Of a stretch of 64,000 nt of DNA, positions 28,177 through 36,748 are shown in pieces; positions within the stretch are counted from its first letter, which is position 1; each line of letters opens with the position of its first letter. The position numbers and the translations under genes were made by a program. The stretch is taken from positions 1,050,508 through 1,114,507 of the forward strand of contig NZ_LHCI01000106.1 of the NCBI RefSeq assembly GCF_001280255.1, given 5' to 3'. This DNA is from Thermus aquaticus (lineage in GTDB: Bacteria; Deinococcota; Deinococci; Deinococcales; Thermaceae). The notes under the pieces were generated by a model. It did not search any database and was not told the DNA's origin. It saw nothing but the letters and a program-made list of their open reading frames with translations.

Positions 28177-29220
28177 ATGCGGGCCTTTAAGGCGCACCTT
28201 AGGGGCCTTTCCCCCTACCCCTACGCCAAGGTGGAGGCCCCCATCAAGCTGGACCAGAACGAAAGCCCCTTTGACCTGCCGGAGGCCCTCAAGGAGGAGG
28301 CCCTGAGGCGCATGGCCCGCCTTCCCTGGAACCGCTACCCCGAGATCCACGCCGAGAGGCTCCGGAGCCGGCTTGCCGCCCTCCTGGACTGGGAGGAGGA
28401 GGGGGTGGTCCTTTCCCCGGGGTCCAACCTCCTGATCCTGGCCTTGAGCCTGGCGGCAGAGGAGGTCCTGGACCTAAGCCCCTCCTTCCCCCACTACGCC
28501 CACGCCGCCAAAGCGGCGGGGACCCCCTACCGGGCGGTGCCCCTGGGGGAGGGCTTCGCCCTGGACCTAGAGGCCCTCCTCGCCGCCTTCACCGGGGGGG
28601 TCCTCTTCCTTCCCAACCCCCACGCCCCCACGGGGGCCCTCTTCCCCGAGGAGGCCCTGAAGGTCCTGGCGGAAAGGGCCAGGGAGGTGGGTGGCCTCCT
28701 GGTGGTGGACGAGGCCTACCGGGAGTTCTCCGGGACAGACTTTTCCCCGCTGGGGCGGGACAACCCCCACGTGGCCTTTTTGCGCACCTTCTCCAAGGCC
28801 TTTTCCCTGGGGGGCATCCGGGCGGGGTACCTGCTGGCAAGCCCGGAGGTGGCCCAGGTGGTGCGGGAGGTCCTACCCCCCTTTGTCCTTCCCGCCCACA
28901 CCGGGGCCATCCTGGAGGTGGTCCTGGAAAACCCCGGCTACGTCCAGGAGGTGGCGGCCTACGTGCGGCAGGAGCGGGAGCGGGTCTATGGGAGGCTTCG
29001 CCAGCACCCCCTCTGGCATCCCTACCCCAGCCACACCAACTTCCTCCTGGTGCGCACGCCGGACGCCGCCCAGGCCCACGCCCACCTCCTCAAAGGGGGC
29101 ATCCTGGTGCGGCGGCAGGACCGCTACCCGGGCCTAAAGGGGTGCATCCGGGTGACCGTGGGCCTTAGGGAGGAGATGGAGGCCTTTTTGCGGGCGGCCT
29201 TTGAGGTGGCCTATGCGTGA
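28177..29220 (+). CDS. hisC: histidinol-phosphate aminotransferase
   Basis: PLP-dependent aminotransferase of histidine synthesis that converts imidazole acetol phosphate to histidinol phosphate. The 347-residue protein has LDQNESPFDLP at the start, NPHAPTGALF, the DEAYREF aspartate-tyrosine pair, and FLRTFSKAFSLGGIRAGY with the PLP lysine. I use the ATG at 28177 behind TATACT; the longer frame has no family match. It overlaps hisB by 8 bp. Confidence 0.94.
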   Translation: MRAFKAHLRGLSPYPYAKVEAPIKLDQNESPFDLPEALKEEALRRMARLPWNRYPEIHAERLRSRLAALLDWEEEGVVLSPGSNLLILALSLAAEEVLDLSPSFPHYAHAAKAAGTPYRAVPLGEGFALDLEALLAAFTGGVLFLPNPHAPTGALFPEEALKVLAERAREVGGLLVVDEAYREFSGTDFSPLGRDNPHVAFLRTFSKAFSLGGIRAGYLLASPEVAQVVREVLPPFVLPAHTGAILEVVLENPGYVQEVAAYVRQERERVYGRLRQHPLWHPYPSHTNFLLVRTPDAAQAHAHLLKGGILVRRQDRYPGLKGCIRVTVGLREEMEAFLRAAFEVAYA

Positions 29221-29797
29221 GGCTTTGGTGGAGAGGGCCACGGCGGAGACCTGGGTGCGCCTCAGGCTTGGCCTGGACGGCCCGGTGGGCGGGGAGGTGG
29301 CCACGGGCCTTCCCTTCCTGGACCACATGCTCCTCCAGCTCCAGCGGCACGGGCGCTTCCTCCTGGAGGTGGAGGCCAGGGGGGACCTGGAGGTGGACGT
29401 CCACCACCTGGTGGAGGACGTGGGCATCACCCTGGGCATGGCCCTCAAGGAGGCCCTGGGCGAGGGGAGGGGCCTGGAGCGCTACGCCGAGGCCTTCGCC
29501 CCCATGGACGAGACCCTGGTCCTCTGCGTCCTGGACCTCTCGGGAAGGCCCCACCTGGAATACCGCCCCGAGGCCTGGCCCGTGGTGGGGGAGGCGGGCG
29601 GGGTCAACCACTACCACCTCAGGGAGTTCCTGCGGGGCCTGGTGAACCACGGGAGGCTCACCCTGCACCTGAGGCTCCTTTCCGGGCGGGAGGCCCACCA
29701 CGTCCTGGAGGCCAGCTTCAAGGCCCTGGCCCGGGCCCTCCACCGGGCCACCCGGCTCACGGGGGAGGGGCTTCCCAGCACCAAGGGCGTCCTATGA
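29213..29797 (+). CDS. hisB: imidazoleglycerol-phosphate dehydratase
   Basis: Dehydrates imidazole glycerol phosphate in histidine synthesis, a manganese enzyme. The 194-residue monofunctional protein has the two metal-binding repeats TGLPFLDHMLLQLQRHG with DVHHLVEDVGITLG, and LREFLRGLVNHGRLTLHL with EAHHVLEASFKALARAL. The start at 29213 (MREALVERATAET) overlaps the hisC stop region. Next gene hisH overlaps by 4 bp. Confidence 0.96.
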   Translation: MREALVERATAETWVRLRLGLDGPVGGEVATGLPFLDHMLLQLQRHGRFLLEVEARGDLEVDVHHLVEDVGITLGMALKEALGEGRGLERYAEAFAPMDETLVLCVLDLSGRPHLEYRPEAWPVVGEAGGVNHYHLREFLRGLVNHGRLTLHLRLLSGREAHHVLEASFKALARALHRATRLTGEGLPSTKGVL

Positions 29798-30390
29798 AGA
29801 CCCTCCTCATAGACTACGGCTCGGGGAACCTAAGGAGCGCCGCCAAGGCCCTCGAGGCCGCCGGCTTCGCCGTCAGCGTTGCCTCCGACCCCAGGGCCTG
29901 CCCGGAGGCCAGCCTCCTGGTCCTGCCGGGCCAGGGCCACTTCGGCCAGGTCATGGCCGCCTTCCGGGCCTCGGGCTTTGTGGAGCGGGTTCTGGATCAT
30001 ATCCAAAAGGGCCTGCCTTTCCTGGGGATCTGCGTGGGCATGCAGATCCTCTACCAGGAAAGCGAGGAGGCCCCCGGAGTGAAGGGCCTGGGCCTCTTCC
30101 CCGGGGTGGTGCGCCGCTTTCCCCGGGGGCGGGTGCCCCAGATGGGCTGGAACCGGGTGCGCCTGGAGGGGCCCTTCGCCCCTCTTTCGGGCCGGCACTT
30201 TTACTTCGCCAACTCCTTCTTTGGCCCCCTCACCCCAGAGGCCCTGGGGGTGGGGGAGTACGAGGGCACCCCTTTCGCCGCCCTCCTGGCCAGGGAAAAC
30301 CTCCTCGCCCCCCAGTTCCACCCGGAGAAGAGCGGGCGGGCGGGCCTAGCCTTTTTGGCCCTAGCCCGCCGCCACTTCCAGGTCCTCTAG
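29794..30390 (+). CDS. hisH: imidazole glycerol phosphate synthase subunit HisH
   Basis: Glutamine amidotransferase that feeds ammonia to HisF (encoded at 59087-59845). The 198-residue protein has IDYGSGNLRSAAKAL, the nucleophile elbow GICVGMQIL with the catalytic cysteine, and the His-Glu pair in QFHPEKSG. Its last 30 bp overlap the convergent sugar kinase gene. HisF and HisIE lie 29 kb away in this window. Confidence 0.96.
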   Translation: MKTLLIDYGSGNLRSAAKALEAAGFAVSVASDPRACPEASLLVLPGQGHFGQVMAAFRASGFVERVLDHIQKGLPFLGICVGMQILYQESEEAPGVKGLGLFPGVVRRFPRGRVPQMGWNRVRLEGPFAPLSGRHFYFANSFFGPLTPEALGVGEYEGTPFAALLARENLLAPQFHPEKSGRAGLAFLALARRHFQVL

Positions 30391-31281
30391 GCGGATGAGC
30401 CTCCCCTGGGCCCCCAGGCCCGTGGCCGCCAAAGCCCCGGCCAGGTTGGCCAGGCGGGCGGCCTCCACCGGCCTCTTTCCCGAGAGGATGGCGTGGGCGA
30501 AGGCGGCGGTGTAGGCGTCGCCGGCCCCGGTGGAGTCCACGATGTCCTCCACCGGGTAAGGCTCCAAAAGCTCCTCCCCTTCCGGCGTGACCACGATGGA
30601 GCCCATGGCGCCTACCTTGATGGCCAGGTGCTGGAAGCCCTCCTCCCTAAGCCTCGCCACCCCCTCGGAGAGGGAAGAGGCCCCGGTGAGGGCCAAAAGC
30701 TCGGTCTGGTTCATGAGGAGCCAGCTCACTCCCCGGAGGTGCTTGAGAAGCTCCCGTCCCGCCGCCCGTACCGCCCCCGTGCCCAGGTCGGCGAAGATGG
30801 GCATCTCCCGCTTTCTGGCGGCCTCGAGGGCCTCCACGGCGTAGCTCCGGGAAGGCCCCCCCACCAGGGCGTAGGCGGAGAGAACCAGGGCGTCGGCCTG
30901 GTCCAGGTAGCGGGGCTTGAAGAGGGCGGGGTCCAGATAGCGGCTCGCCCCTTCGGCGCTCACCATGGCCCTTTCCCCGCCCGGGACCACCAGGATGAGG
31001 ACCGAGCTGGTGGTGTGGTCCGGGTCCTCCTGCAGGTGGCGGAGGTCCACGCCCACCTCCCGCACCCGGCTCAGGGCCAGATCGGCGAAGGGGTCCTGGC
31101 CCACCCGGCCCGCCAGAAACACCCGGTGGCCCAGGCTGGCCAGCTGGGCCGCCAAAGTCCCCCCGGCCCCGCCCGGCTTCATCAGGGCCCGCCTGGAGGG
31201 GATCTCCTCCCCGGGTTCGGGGATGCGCTCCACAAAAAAGAGTAGGTCCACAGAAACGTCGCCCAGCACAAAGAACCGCAT
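30361..31281 (-). CDS. PfkB-family carbohydrate kinase
   Basis: ATP-dependent sugar kinase of the ribokinase fold, 306 residues. Visible are GDVSVDLLFFVERIPEPGEE, the sugar-binding KPGGAGGTLAAQLASLG, and the C-terminal DSTGAGDAYTAAFAHAIL signature with the catalytic aspartate. The substrate cannot be given; ribokinase, 2-keto-3-deoxygluconate kinase or a nucleoside kinase are possible. The start at 31281 follows AAGGAGGCGCC. A TATAGT box lies about 35 nt upstream. Confidence 0.85.
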   Translation of the reverse strand: MRFFVLGDVSVDLLFFVERIPEPGEEIPSRRALMKPGGAGGTLAAQLASLGHRVFLAGRVGQDPFADLALSRVREVGVDLRHLQEDPDHTTSSVLILVVPGGERAMVSAEGASRYLDPALFKPRYLDQADALVLSAYALVGGPSRSYAVEALEAARKREMPIFADLGTGAVRAAGRELLKHLRGVSWLLMNQTELLALTGASSLSEGVARLREEGFQHLAIKVGAMGSIVVTPEGEELLEPYPVEDIVDSTGAGDAYTAAFAHAILSGKRPVEAARLANLAGALAATGLGAQGRLIRLEDLEVAAG

Positions 31282-31380
31282 GGCGCCTCCTTCCGGCGAG
31301 ATGGCTTTGCCCCCACTATACCGCAAGGGCCCTTGGCCTGTGCTAGGAGTATACCCCTTCTTTATGAGAGAAGATTAACA

Positions 31381-31405
31381 AGCCCCCGCCCTCAGGGTGG
31401 GGGCT
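31381..31405. terminator. hairpin upstream of the PfkB gene, downstream of none clearly
   Basis: AGCCCCCGCCCT and AGGGTGGGGGCT form a 12-bp stem with one wobble pair and almost no loop. It is flanked by palindromic repeats and may serve as the end of the PaaK-like transcript. Confidence 0.4.
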
Positions 31406-31410
31406 GGAGC

Positions 31411-31455
31411 GTATGCCCGGGGCCCCCATGCTGGCTTGGGCCAGCATGGGGTGGT
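31411..31455. repeat. family B palindrome (short copy)
   Basis: CCCCATGCTGGC and GCCAGCATGGGG form a perfect 12-bp stem (31424-31435 / 31440-31451) with a TTGG loop, with GCCCGGGG before and TGGTAC after. It matches the copies at 49840, 53903 and 58189. Confidence 0.75.
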
Positions 31456-31459
31456 ACAA

Positions 31460-31506
31460 GTGGCCGCCTTGGGGCCCCCGCCGTGGCCTTTGCCACGGCG
31501 GGGGGT
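31460..31506. repeat. family A palindrome, copy 5
   Basis: AAGTGGCCGCC, then GGGGCCCC and the stem CCCCGCCGTGGC/GCCACGGCGGGG (31476-31487 / 31492-31503), ending at the stop codon of the PaaK-like gene at 31507. Orientation is opposite to the copy after iscS. Confidence 0.75.
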
Positions 31507-32643
31507 TTAGAACCGCCGGTCCACCACCAGGCCGCCTTCCAGCTCGCCCGTTAGCTCCACCTCGTCCACCCTGAGGCCCGTGGCCTTGGCGATGGCCTCC
31601 GGGAGCCCGGGGGGCACCTTCTCGGCCTTGAGGCGGAGGATGAGCTTGTCGGTGCCCTCCAGCTTGCGCTCCACCACCACCTGGAAGCCCTTGGGGTCCA
31701 GGCCGAAGCCTGCCAGGATGGGGGCTAGCTCCGTGGGGTAGAGCTTGACCCCCTTCACCTTCACCATGGTGTCGGTGCGGCCGAAGACCCCCCAGGGGAG
31801 GACGGTGAGGCCTTCCCGCCTAAGGGCGATGGCCAGGTCCCCGGTGCGGAAGCGCACCATGGGCATCAAGGTGCGGCTTAAGGCGGTGACCACCAGCTCC
31901 CCCTTCTCCCCGTCGGCCACGGGCCTTAAGGTCTCGGGGTCCAGGACCTCGAGGATGGCCATCTCCGGAATCTCCCAAAGCCCGTCCTTCTCCAGGCGCT
32001 CCCCGGCCACGATGCCCAGCTCGCTGGTGCCGTAGGCGTCCAGGGCCACCCCGCCGAGGGCGGCCTCCACCCGCTCCCGGAAGCCGGGGACGGAGGTGAA
32101 GGGCTCCCCGCCGGCCAGGAGGAGGGGGAAGCGTCCCCCCGCCTGCCCCACCTTGAGGGCGAAGGAGGGGTTGGTGACCAGGACGTCAAACCCAAAGGCC
32201 TGGGAAAGCTCGGCGATGCGGGCCGCCTCCCCGGGGCCGTGGGGGAAGACCAGGTTCCCCGCCCGCCACAGCGCCTGGTGGAAAAGCCACCCCCCGGCGA
32301 AGACGTGGTAGCTGAAGGCCACCAGCACCTTCTTGCCCACCAGGCCCAGGCGGCGGTAGTGGGCCGCCAGGGCCTCCGCCTGGTAGCGGAGGTCTTCCTG
32401 GGAGAGGTACTCGGGCATCCAGCCTAGCAGGGGGCTTGGGGTGAGGTGCATGAGGCTCGCCCCCTCGGGGGGCTTGGGGTTTTCCTTGAGGAAGGCCACC
32501 CACTCCTCGCGGGTGGTGAGGGGGAGGTCCTTGAGGTCCTCCAGGGTCACCTCCTTTGGGTCCAGGTCCTTGAACTTCTCCCGGTAGACCGGGTGGCCCT
32601 TGGCCGCCTCCAGCACCGCCCTCAGCCGCGAAAGCCTTTCCAT
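31507..32643 (-). CDS. PaaK-like AMP-dependent ligase
   Basis: Member of the phenylacetate-CoA ligase group of adenylate-forming enzymes, 378 residues. Motifs: DLPLTTREEWVAFL near the N-terminus, LLLAGGEPFTSVPGFRERVEA, the adenylate-binding LDAYGTSELGIVAGE, and RFRTGDLA with FGRTDTMVKVKGVKLYPTEL at the hinge. The usual glycine-rich SSGTTG loop near residue 90 is replaced by HLTPSPLLG, so activity may differ from true phenylacetate-CoA ligase. It is 50-60 residues shorter than typical PaaK. The promoter has TATAAT (32665-32670) and a GGAGG site. Confidence 0.78.
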   Translation of the reverse strand: MERLSRLRAVLEAAKGHPVYREKFKDLDPKEVTLEDLKDLPLTTREEWVAFLKENPKPPEGASLMHLTPSPLLGWMPEYLSQEDLRYQAEALAAHYRRLGLVGKKVLVAFSYHVFAGGWLFHQALWRAGNLVFPHGPGEAARIAELSQAFGFDVLVTNPSFALKVGQAGGRFPLLLAGGEPFTSVPGFRERVEAALGGVALDAYGTSELGIVAGERLEKDGLWEIPEMAILEVLDPETLRPVADGEKGELVVTALSRTLMPMVRFRTGDLAIALRREGLTVLPWGVFGRTDTMVKVKGVKLYPTELAPILAGFGLDPKGFQVVVERKLEGTDKLILRLKAEKVPPGLPEAIAKATGLRVDEVELTGELEGGLVVDRRF

Positions 32644-32664
32644 ACCACGCCTCCTTGGAGGAGG

Positions 32665-32670
32665 ATTATA
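32665..32670 (-). promoter_or_regulatory. -10 box of the PaaK-like gene
   Basis: Perfect TATAAT on the minus strand, 21 bases before the ATG, followed by CAAGGAGG. A 14-bp palindrome CCTAGGGCCCTAGG (32696-32709) lies 25 bp upstream and could be an operator. Confidence 0.55.
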
Positions 32671-32796
32671 CCCCCAGACCTGGCCGCCATACCGCCTAGG
32701 GCCCTAGGAAGCGCAGAAAAGGGGCCCCAAACCGGGCTTCCCGCAGGGGCATGGCCTTGCTTTGCCCTAAGGGCTGCGTACCGGCCCAGTCTGCCC

Positions 32797-33987
32797 TCAG
32801 GCGGGGGTGAGGAGGGCCCTGAGGGCCCGGCCCAGACGGCGCACCCCCTCGGCGATGGCGGCCTGGTCCATGGTGGCGTAGGAAAGCCTCAGGGTGTTCT
32901 CCCCGCCCCCCAGGGCGAAGAAGGGCCCTCCGGGCACGAAGGCCACCTTTTCCTCCAGGGCTTTGTGGAGGAGGGCTTCGGCGGAAAGCCCCTGGGGAAG
33001 CTCCATCCAGACGAACATCCCTCCTTTGGGCCTGGTGAAGGCCACCTCCTTGGGCATCTCCTTCTCCAGGGCCTCCAGCATGGCCTGGGCCTTGTCGCGG
33101 TAGACCCGCCGGACCCGCTCAAGCCGCTCCCTAAAGCCCTCCTTCAGGAGCTCGAGGACCAGGATCTGGTTGAGGACCGGGGTGTGGAGGTCCACCCCCT
33201 GCTTGGCCTGGGTCAGCTTGAGGAGGGCCTCGGGGTGGGCCACGGCGAAGGCCACCCTGAGGCCTGGGGCCAGGATCTTGGAGAAGCTAGAGAGGTAGAT
33301 GACCCCGGGGTAGCCCGCCTCCCGGGCAAGCTCAAAGAGGCTCTTCACCCGGCTTTCCCCGAAGTAGAGCTCCCGGTAGGCGTCGTCCTCCACCACCAAG
33401 AGGCCTTTTTCCATGACCATCTCCAATAGCCGCTCCCGCGCCCTTAGGGGCATCAGCCCCCCCGAGGGGTTCTGGAAGGAAGGGATGAGGTAGAGGAAGC
33501 GGGGACCCTCCTTCAGGCCCTCGGCCAGGGCTTCCAGGTCTGGCCCCTCCTCCCCCGTGGGCACGGTGAGGAAGCGGGGGCCGTAGGCCCGGAAGGCCTG
33601 GATGGCCCCCAGGTAGCTGGGGGCCTCGAGGAGGACCGGGGCCCCTTCGTCCAGGAAGACCTTGCCCAAAAGGTCCAGGGCCTGCTGGCTTCCCGTGGTG
33701 ATGAGGACCTCCTCCACCTCCACCCCAAGCCACTCGGCCACGAAGGCCCTCAGGGGGAGGTAGCCCTCGGTGGGCCCGTACTGGAGGGCCACCTCGCCCT
33801 TCTCCTTGAGGATCTCCGCCGCCTTTTCCGCCGCCTCCGCCTTGGGGAAGAGCTCGGGGGCGGGAAGCCCCCCGGCGAAGCTGATGATGCCCGGGCGCTG
33901 GGTGAGCTTGAGGAGCTCCCGGATGGTGGAGGCCTGGATCCGCTCGGCGCCTTGGCCAAAAAGCGCACGCCACTCTAGGGTTTTCAC
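32797..33987 (-). CDS. lysN: alpha-aminoadipate aminotransferase LysN
   Basis: PLP enzyme of the aminoadipate route to lysine in Thermus, converting 2-oxoadipate to 2-aminoadipate; it also accepts other substrates. The 396-residue protein tracks T. thermophilus LysN closely: ASTIRELLKLTQRPGIISFAGGLPAPELFP, ITTGSQQALDLLGK, LIPSFQNPSGG, EDDAYREL, and SSFSKILAPGLRVAF with the PLP lysine. It stands 15 bp after dgt, so acpP-independent fabF-dgt-lysN transcription is likely. A short-stem hairpin at 32764-32778 may end the transcript. Confidence 0.92.
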   Translation of the reverse strand: MKTLEWRALFGQGAERIQASTIRELLKLTQRPGIISFAGGLPAPELFPKAEAAEKAAEILKEKGEVALQYGPTEGYLPLRAFVAEWLGVEVEEVLITTGSQQALDLLGKVFLDEGAPVLLEAPSYLGAIQAFRAYGPRFLTVPTGEEGPDLEALAEGLKEGPRFLYLIPSFQNPSGGLMPLRARERLLEMVMEKGLLVVEDDAYRELYFGESRVKSLFELAREAGYPGVIYLSSFSKILAPGLRVAFAVAHPEALLKLTQAKQGVDLHTPVLNQILVLELLKEGFRERLERVRRVYRDKAQAMLEALEKEMPKEVAFTRPKGGMFVWMELPQGLSAEALLHKALEEKVAFVPGGPFFALGGGENTLRLSYATMDQAAIAEGVRRLGRALRALLTPA

Positions 33988-34002
33988 CCTACCAGTCTAC
34001 GC

Positions 34003-35130
34003 CTAGGGGTAGAGGCGGCGGTAGGCCTCCAGGGCGTAGCGGTCCGTCATCCCCGCCAGGTAGTCGCAGACCGCCCGCAGACCCTCGGCCTCCATGCGGG
34101 CCTGGACCTCCTTGGGCAGGATCTCCGGGTAGCGGGCGTAGGTCTGGAAGAGCTCGGTGAGGACGATCTCCGCCTTGCGCCTTTCCTCCAGGACCCGGGG
34201 GTGGCGGTAAAGCCTCTCCATGAGGAAGGCCTTGAGTTCCCCTAGAGACTTTTCCCCTTCGGGGGAGAGGCCCGCCAGGCGCTCGGGGTGGCGGCGCACG
34301 GCTTCGGCGCTCTGGATGCCGCTTTCCTCCACCTTTTTATGGGTGGCCTCCGTGGCGTCGGTGATGAGGTAGCCCAAGAGCTGGCGGATCAGGACCCGCC
34401 TCCCGAGCTCGCTCAAGGAGAAGAGGCTCAGGCCCTCCTCCAGGGCCAAAGCCTTCAGGAGGGGCACCTCGCCCAGGTCTTCCGGCCGGAGGAGGCCCGA
34501 GCGGAGGCCGTCGTCCAGGTCGTGGGCGGCGTAGGCGATGGCGTCCGAGAGGTCCACCACCTGGGCCTCGAGGGTCCCCTGCCCCTCGTAGAGGGGCTTG
34601 AAGGTGGGGGCGTAGGCGGTCTCGTGGGTGGCGATGCCCTCCAGGACCTCGTAGGTGAGGTTGAGGCCCCTAAAGCCCGGGTAGCGCTCCTCCAGGTGGG
34701 TGAGGATCCTCAGGGCCTGGGCGTTGTGCTCAAAGCCCCCCTCCTCCCGCATGAGCTCGTCCAGGACCTTCTCCCCGGTGTGGCCGAAGGGGGGGTGGCC
34801 CAGGTCGTGGGAAAGGGCGATGGCCTCGGTCAGGTCCTCGTTGAGCCCCAGGGCCCGGGCGATGGAGCGGGCCACCTGGACCACCTCCAGGGTGTGCGTG
34901 AGGCGGGTGCGGTAGTAGTCCCCGGCCCAGTTGGGGAAGACCTGGGTCTTGTACTCCAGGCGGCGGAAGGCGGTGGTGTGGAGGATCCGGTCCCGGTCCT
35001 TCTGGTAGGGGGTGCGGTAGCGGGACTCGGGCTCCGGGTGGGCCCGCCCCCGGGTGTCCCTGGCCTTTTGCGCGTAGGGGGCCAGGCGGCCTTCCTCCAA
35101 GGCTATGAGCCTCTCCCGGTCAAAGAGCAT
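34003..35130 (-). CDS. dgt: deoxyguanosinetriphosphate triphosphohydrolase-like protein
   Basis: HD-domain enzyme that removes triphosphate from deoxynucleoside triphosphates; the Thermus enzyme acts on several dNTPs and is stimulated by them. The 375-residue protein has RDRILHTTAFRRLEYKTQVFP, the metal-binding THTLEVVQVAR, SHDLGHPPFGHTGE and a following conserved aspartate in VVDLSDAIAYAAHDLDDGL. Its ATG directly follows the fabF stop codon. Confidence 0.92.
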   Translation of the reverse strand: MLFDRERLIALEEGRLAPYAQKARDTRGRAHPEPESRYRTPYQKDRDRILHTTAFRRLEYKTQVFPNWAGDYYRTRLTHTLEVVQVARSIARALGLNEDLTEAIALSHDLGHPPFGHTGEKVLDELMREEGGFEHNAQALRILTHLEERYPGFRGLNLTYEVLEGIATHETAYAPTFKPLYEGQGTLEAQVVDLSDAIAYAAHDLDDGLRSGLLRPEDLGEVPLLKALALEEGLSLFSLSELGRRVLIRQLLGYLITDATEATHKKVEESGIQSAEAVRRHPERLAGLSPEGEKSLGELKAFLMERLYRHPRVLEERRKAEIVLTELFQTYARYPEILPKEVQARMEAEGLRAVCDYLAGMTDRYALEAYRRLYP

Positions 35131-36357
35131 TTAGACCCGCTTGAAGAGGAGGACGGCGTTCTGCCCGCCGAAGGCGAAGGAGTTGGAGAGGGCGTAGTCC
35201 ACCCGGGCCTCCCTGGGCTCGGGGACGAAGTCCAGGTCCAGCTCGGGGTCGGGGTCCTCGAGGTTGATGGTGGGAGGGATGACCCCGTGGTAGAGGGCCT
35301 GGACGGTGGCGATGGCCTCCACCGCCCCCGCGGCCCCCAGGAGGTGGCCGATCATGCTCTTGGTGCTGGAGACCATAAGCCTCTTGGCGTGCTCCCCGAA
35401 GACCCGCTTGATGGCCAGGACCTCGGCCCGGTCCCCCACGGGGGTGGAGGTGCCGTGGGCGTTGATGTAGCCCACCTCTTCCGGGGCCACCCGGGCGTCC
35501 TTGAGGGCCCGCTCCATGGCCAAGGCGGCCCCCCGCCCCTCGGGGTGGGGCTCGGTGATGTGGTGGGCGTCGGCGCTCCGGCCAAAGCCCACAAGCTCGG
35601 CGTAGATCCTGGCCCCCCGCCTCCTGGCGTGCTCGTACTCCTCCAGGACCAGTACCCCGGCCCCCTCGCCCATGACGAAGCCGTCCCGGGAGAGGGTGAA
35701 GGGGCGGCTAGCCTTCTCGGGCTCCTCGTTCCTGGTGGAAAGGGCCCGCATCACGGCGAAGGCCCCGATGGCCATGGGGGTGATGGCGGCCTCCGTGCCC
35801 CCGGCGAGGACCACCTCCGCCTCCCCCAGCTGGATCATGCGCGTGGCGCTTCCCAGGGCGTCCGAGCCCGTGGCGCAGGCGGTGACGGCGGTGGAGGAGG
35901 GCCCCTGGAAGCCGTAGCGCATGGCGATGTGGGCCGAGGCCATGTTGGCGATCATCATGGGGATGAAGAAGGGGCTGATGCGGTTTGGCCCCCTTTCCAG
36001 GAAGACCCGGCTCTGGGCCTCCCAGGTCTCCATCCCGCCGATGCCTGTACCCACCAGGGTGCCCACCCGCTCGGGGTCCAGGGCGCTTAGGTCCAGCCCG
36101 GAGTCCTTGAGGGCCAGCTCGGCGGCGATCAGGGCGTACTGGACGAAGCGGTCCAGGCGGCGGAGCTCCTTTTTGTCCAGGTAGTCCTCGGGGTTCACGT
36201 CCACCTCGGCGGCGATGCGCACCGGGAGGGCGGAAGCGTCAAAGCGGGTGATGGGCCTCACCCCGCTTTTGCCGGCAAGCTGGGCCTGGTGGAAGGCCTC
36301 CTGCCCCACCCCGATGGGGGTGAGGGCCCCGAGGCCGGTGATGACCACGCGCCGCAT
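35131..36357 (-). CDS. fabF: 3-oxoacyl-ACP synthase II FabF
   Basis: Elongating beta-ketoacyl-ACP synthase. The 408-residue protein has the cysteine in [15 protein letters not shown], the histidines in [12 protein letters not shown] and [14 protein letters not shown], and ends [25 protein letters not shown] box six bases before the ATG gives it a leaderless promoter of its own, separated from acpP by a terminator. In the familiar order acpP follows fabG; here acpP-fabF is 33 kb from fabHDG. Confidence 0.97.
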   Translation of the reverse strand: MRRVVITGLGALTPIGVGQEAFHQAQLAGKSGVRPITRFDASALPVRIAAEVDVNPEDYLDKKELRRLDRFVQYALIAAELALKDSGLDLSALDPERVGTLVGTGIGGMETWEAQSRVFLERGPNRISPFFIPMMIANMASAHIAMRYGFQGPSSTAVTACATGSDALGSATRMIQLGEAEVVLAGGTEAAITPMAIGAFAVMRALSTRNEEPEKASRPFTLSRDGFVMGEGAGVLVLEEYEHARRRGARIYAELVGFGRSADAHHITEPHPEGRGAALAMERALKDARVAPEEVGYINAHGTSTPVGDRAEVLAIKRVFGEHAKRLMVSSTKSMIGHLLGAAGAVEAIATVQALYHGVIPPTINLEDPDPELDLDFVPEPREARVDYALSNSFAFGGQNAVLLFKRV

Positions 36358-36363
36358 GGGGCT

Positions 36364-36369
36364 AGTATA
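36364..36369 (-). promoter_or_regulatory. -10 box of fabF-dgt-lysN
   Basis: TATACT on the minus strand, six bases before the fabF ATG at 36357, just past the acpP terminator hairpin. Confidence 0.6.
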
Positions 36370-36380
36370 CCCGGAAGGCT

Positions 36381-36408
36381 AAAGGCCGGGCGGAGCGCCC
36401 GCCCGGCC
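36381..36408 (-). terminator. terminator after acpP
   Basis: GGCCGGGCGG and CCGCCCGGCC form a perfect 10-bp stem with a five-base loop; on the minus strand TTTAG follows. It sits 14 bp past the acpP stop codon. Confidence 0.7.
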
Positions 36409-36421
36409 GGAATGACCCCGT

Positions 36422-36664
36422 TTAGCCCAGCTTGGCCTTGATGTAGGCCACGGCGTCCTTGACGGTGCGGATCTTCTCGGCCTCCTCGTCGGAGATCTCC
36501 AGGCCGAACTCGTCCTCCAGGCCCATGATGAGCTCCACGGTGTCCAGGCTGTCGGCCCCCAGGTCCTCCACGAAGCGGGCCTCGAGGGTCACCTTCTCCG
36601 GCTCCACCTGGAGCTTGTCCGCGATAACCGCCTTCACCTTTTCAAAGATCTCCTGCTCGCTCAT
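36422..36664 (-). CDS. acpP: acyl carrier protein
   Basis: Carries acyl chains on a phosphopantetheine arm during fatty acid synthesis. The 80-residue acidic protein starts [18 protein letters not shown] and has the attachment serine in [21 protein letters not shown]. The start at 36664 lies behind GGGAGG, and TAAAAT (36682-36687) is a likely -10. The much longer in-frame ORF upstream is antisense to znuC and spurious. Confidence 0.97.
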   Translation of the reverse strand: MSEQEIFEKVKAVIADKLQVEPEKVTLEARFVEDLGADSLDTVELIMGLEDEFGLEISDEEAEKIRTVKDAVAYIKAKLG

Positions 36665-36681
36665 GCGAACCTCCCGGGGGG

Positions 36682-36687
36682 ATTTTA
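36682..36687 (-). promoter_or_regulatory. -10 box of acpP
   Basis: TAAAAT on the minus strand 17 bases before the acpP ATG, with GGGAGG between. It is back to back with the znuC-like promoter. Confidence 0.5.
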
Positions 36688-36713
36688 CCACGACGGAAAA
36701 AGGGGGCCTCGCC

Positions 36714-36742
36714 TTGACGAGATACTGAGAACGCAATACCAT
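36714..36742 (+). promoter_or_regulatory. promoter of the Zn/Mn ABC transporter operon
   Basis: TTGACG, 17 bp spacer, TACCAT; the -10 ends six bases before the GTG start at 36749, so the transcript should be leaderless. One of the best -35/-10 pairs in the window. I see no convincing Fur/Zur palindrome over it. Confidence 0.8.
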
Positions 36743-36748
36743 TTTAGT

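Noticed and set aside
34288-36090. A 600-codon plus-strand frame opposite dgt and fabF
   Set aside because: Antisense shadow of two certain genes; low-complexity Gly/Val/Leu content and no motif.
36720-36748. Possible Fur/Zur operator before the metal transporter
   Set aside because: TGAGAACGCAATACCATTTTA has no convincing dyad symmetry.
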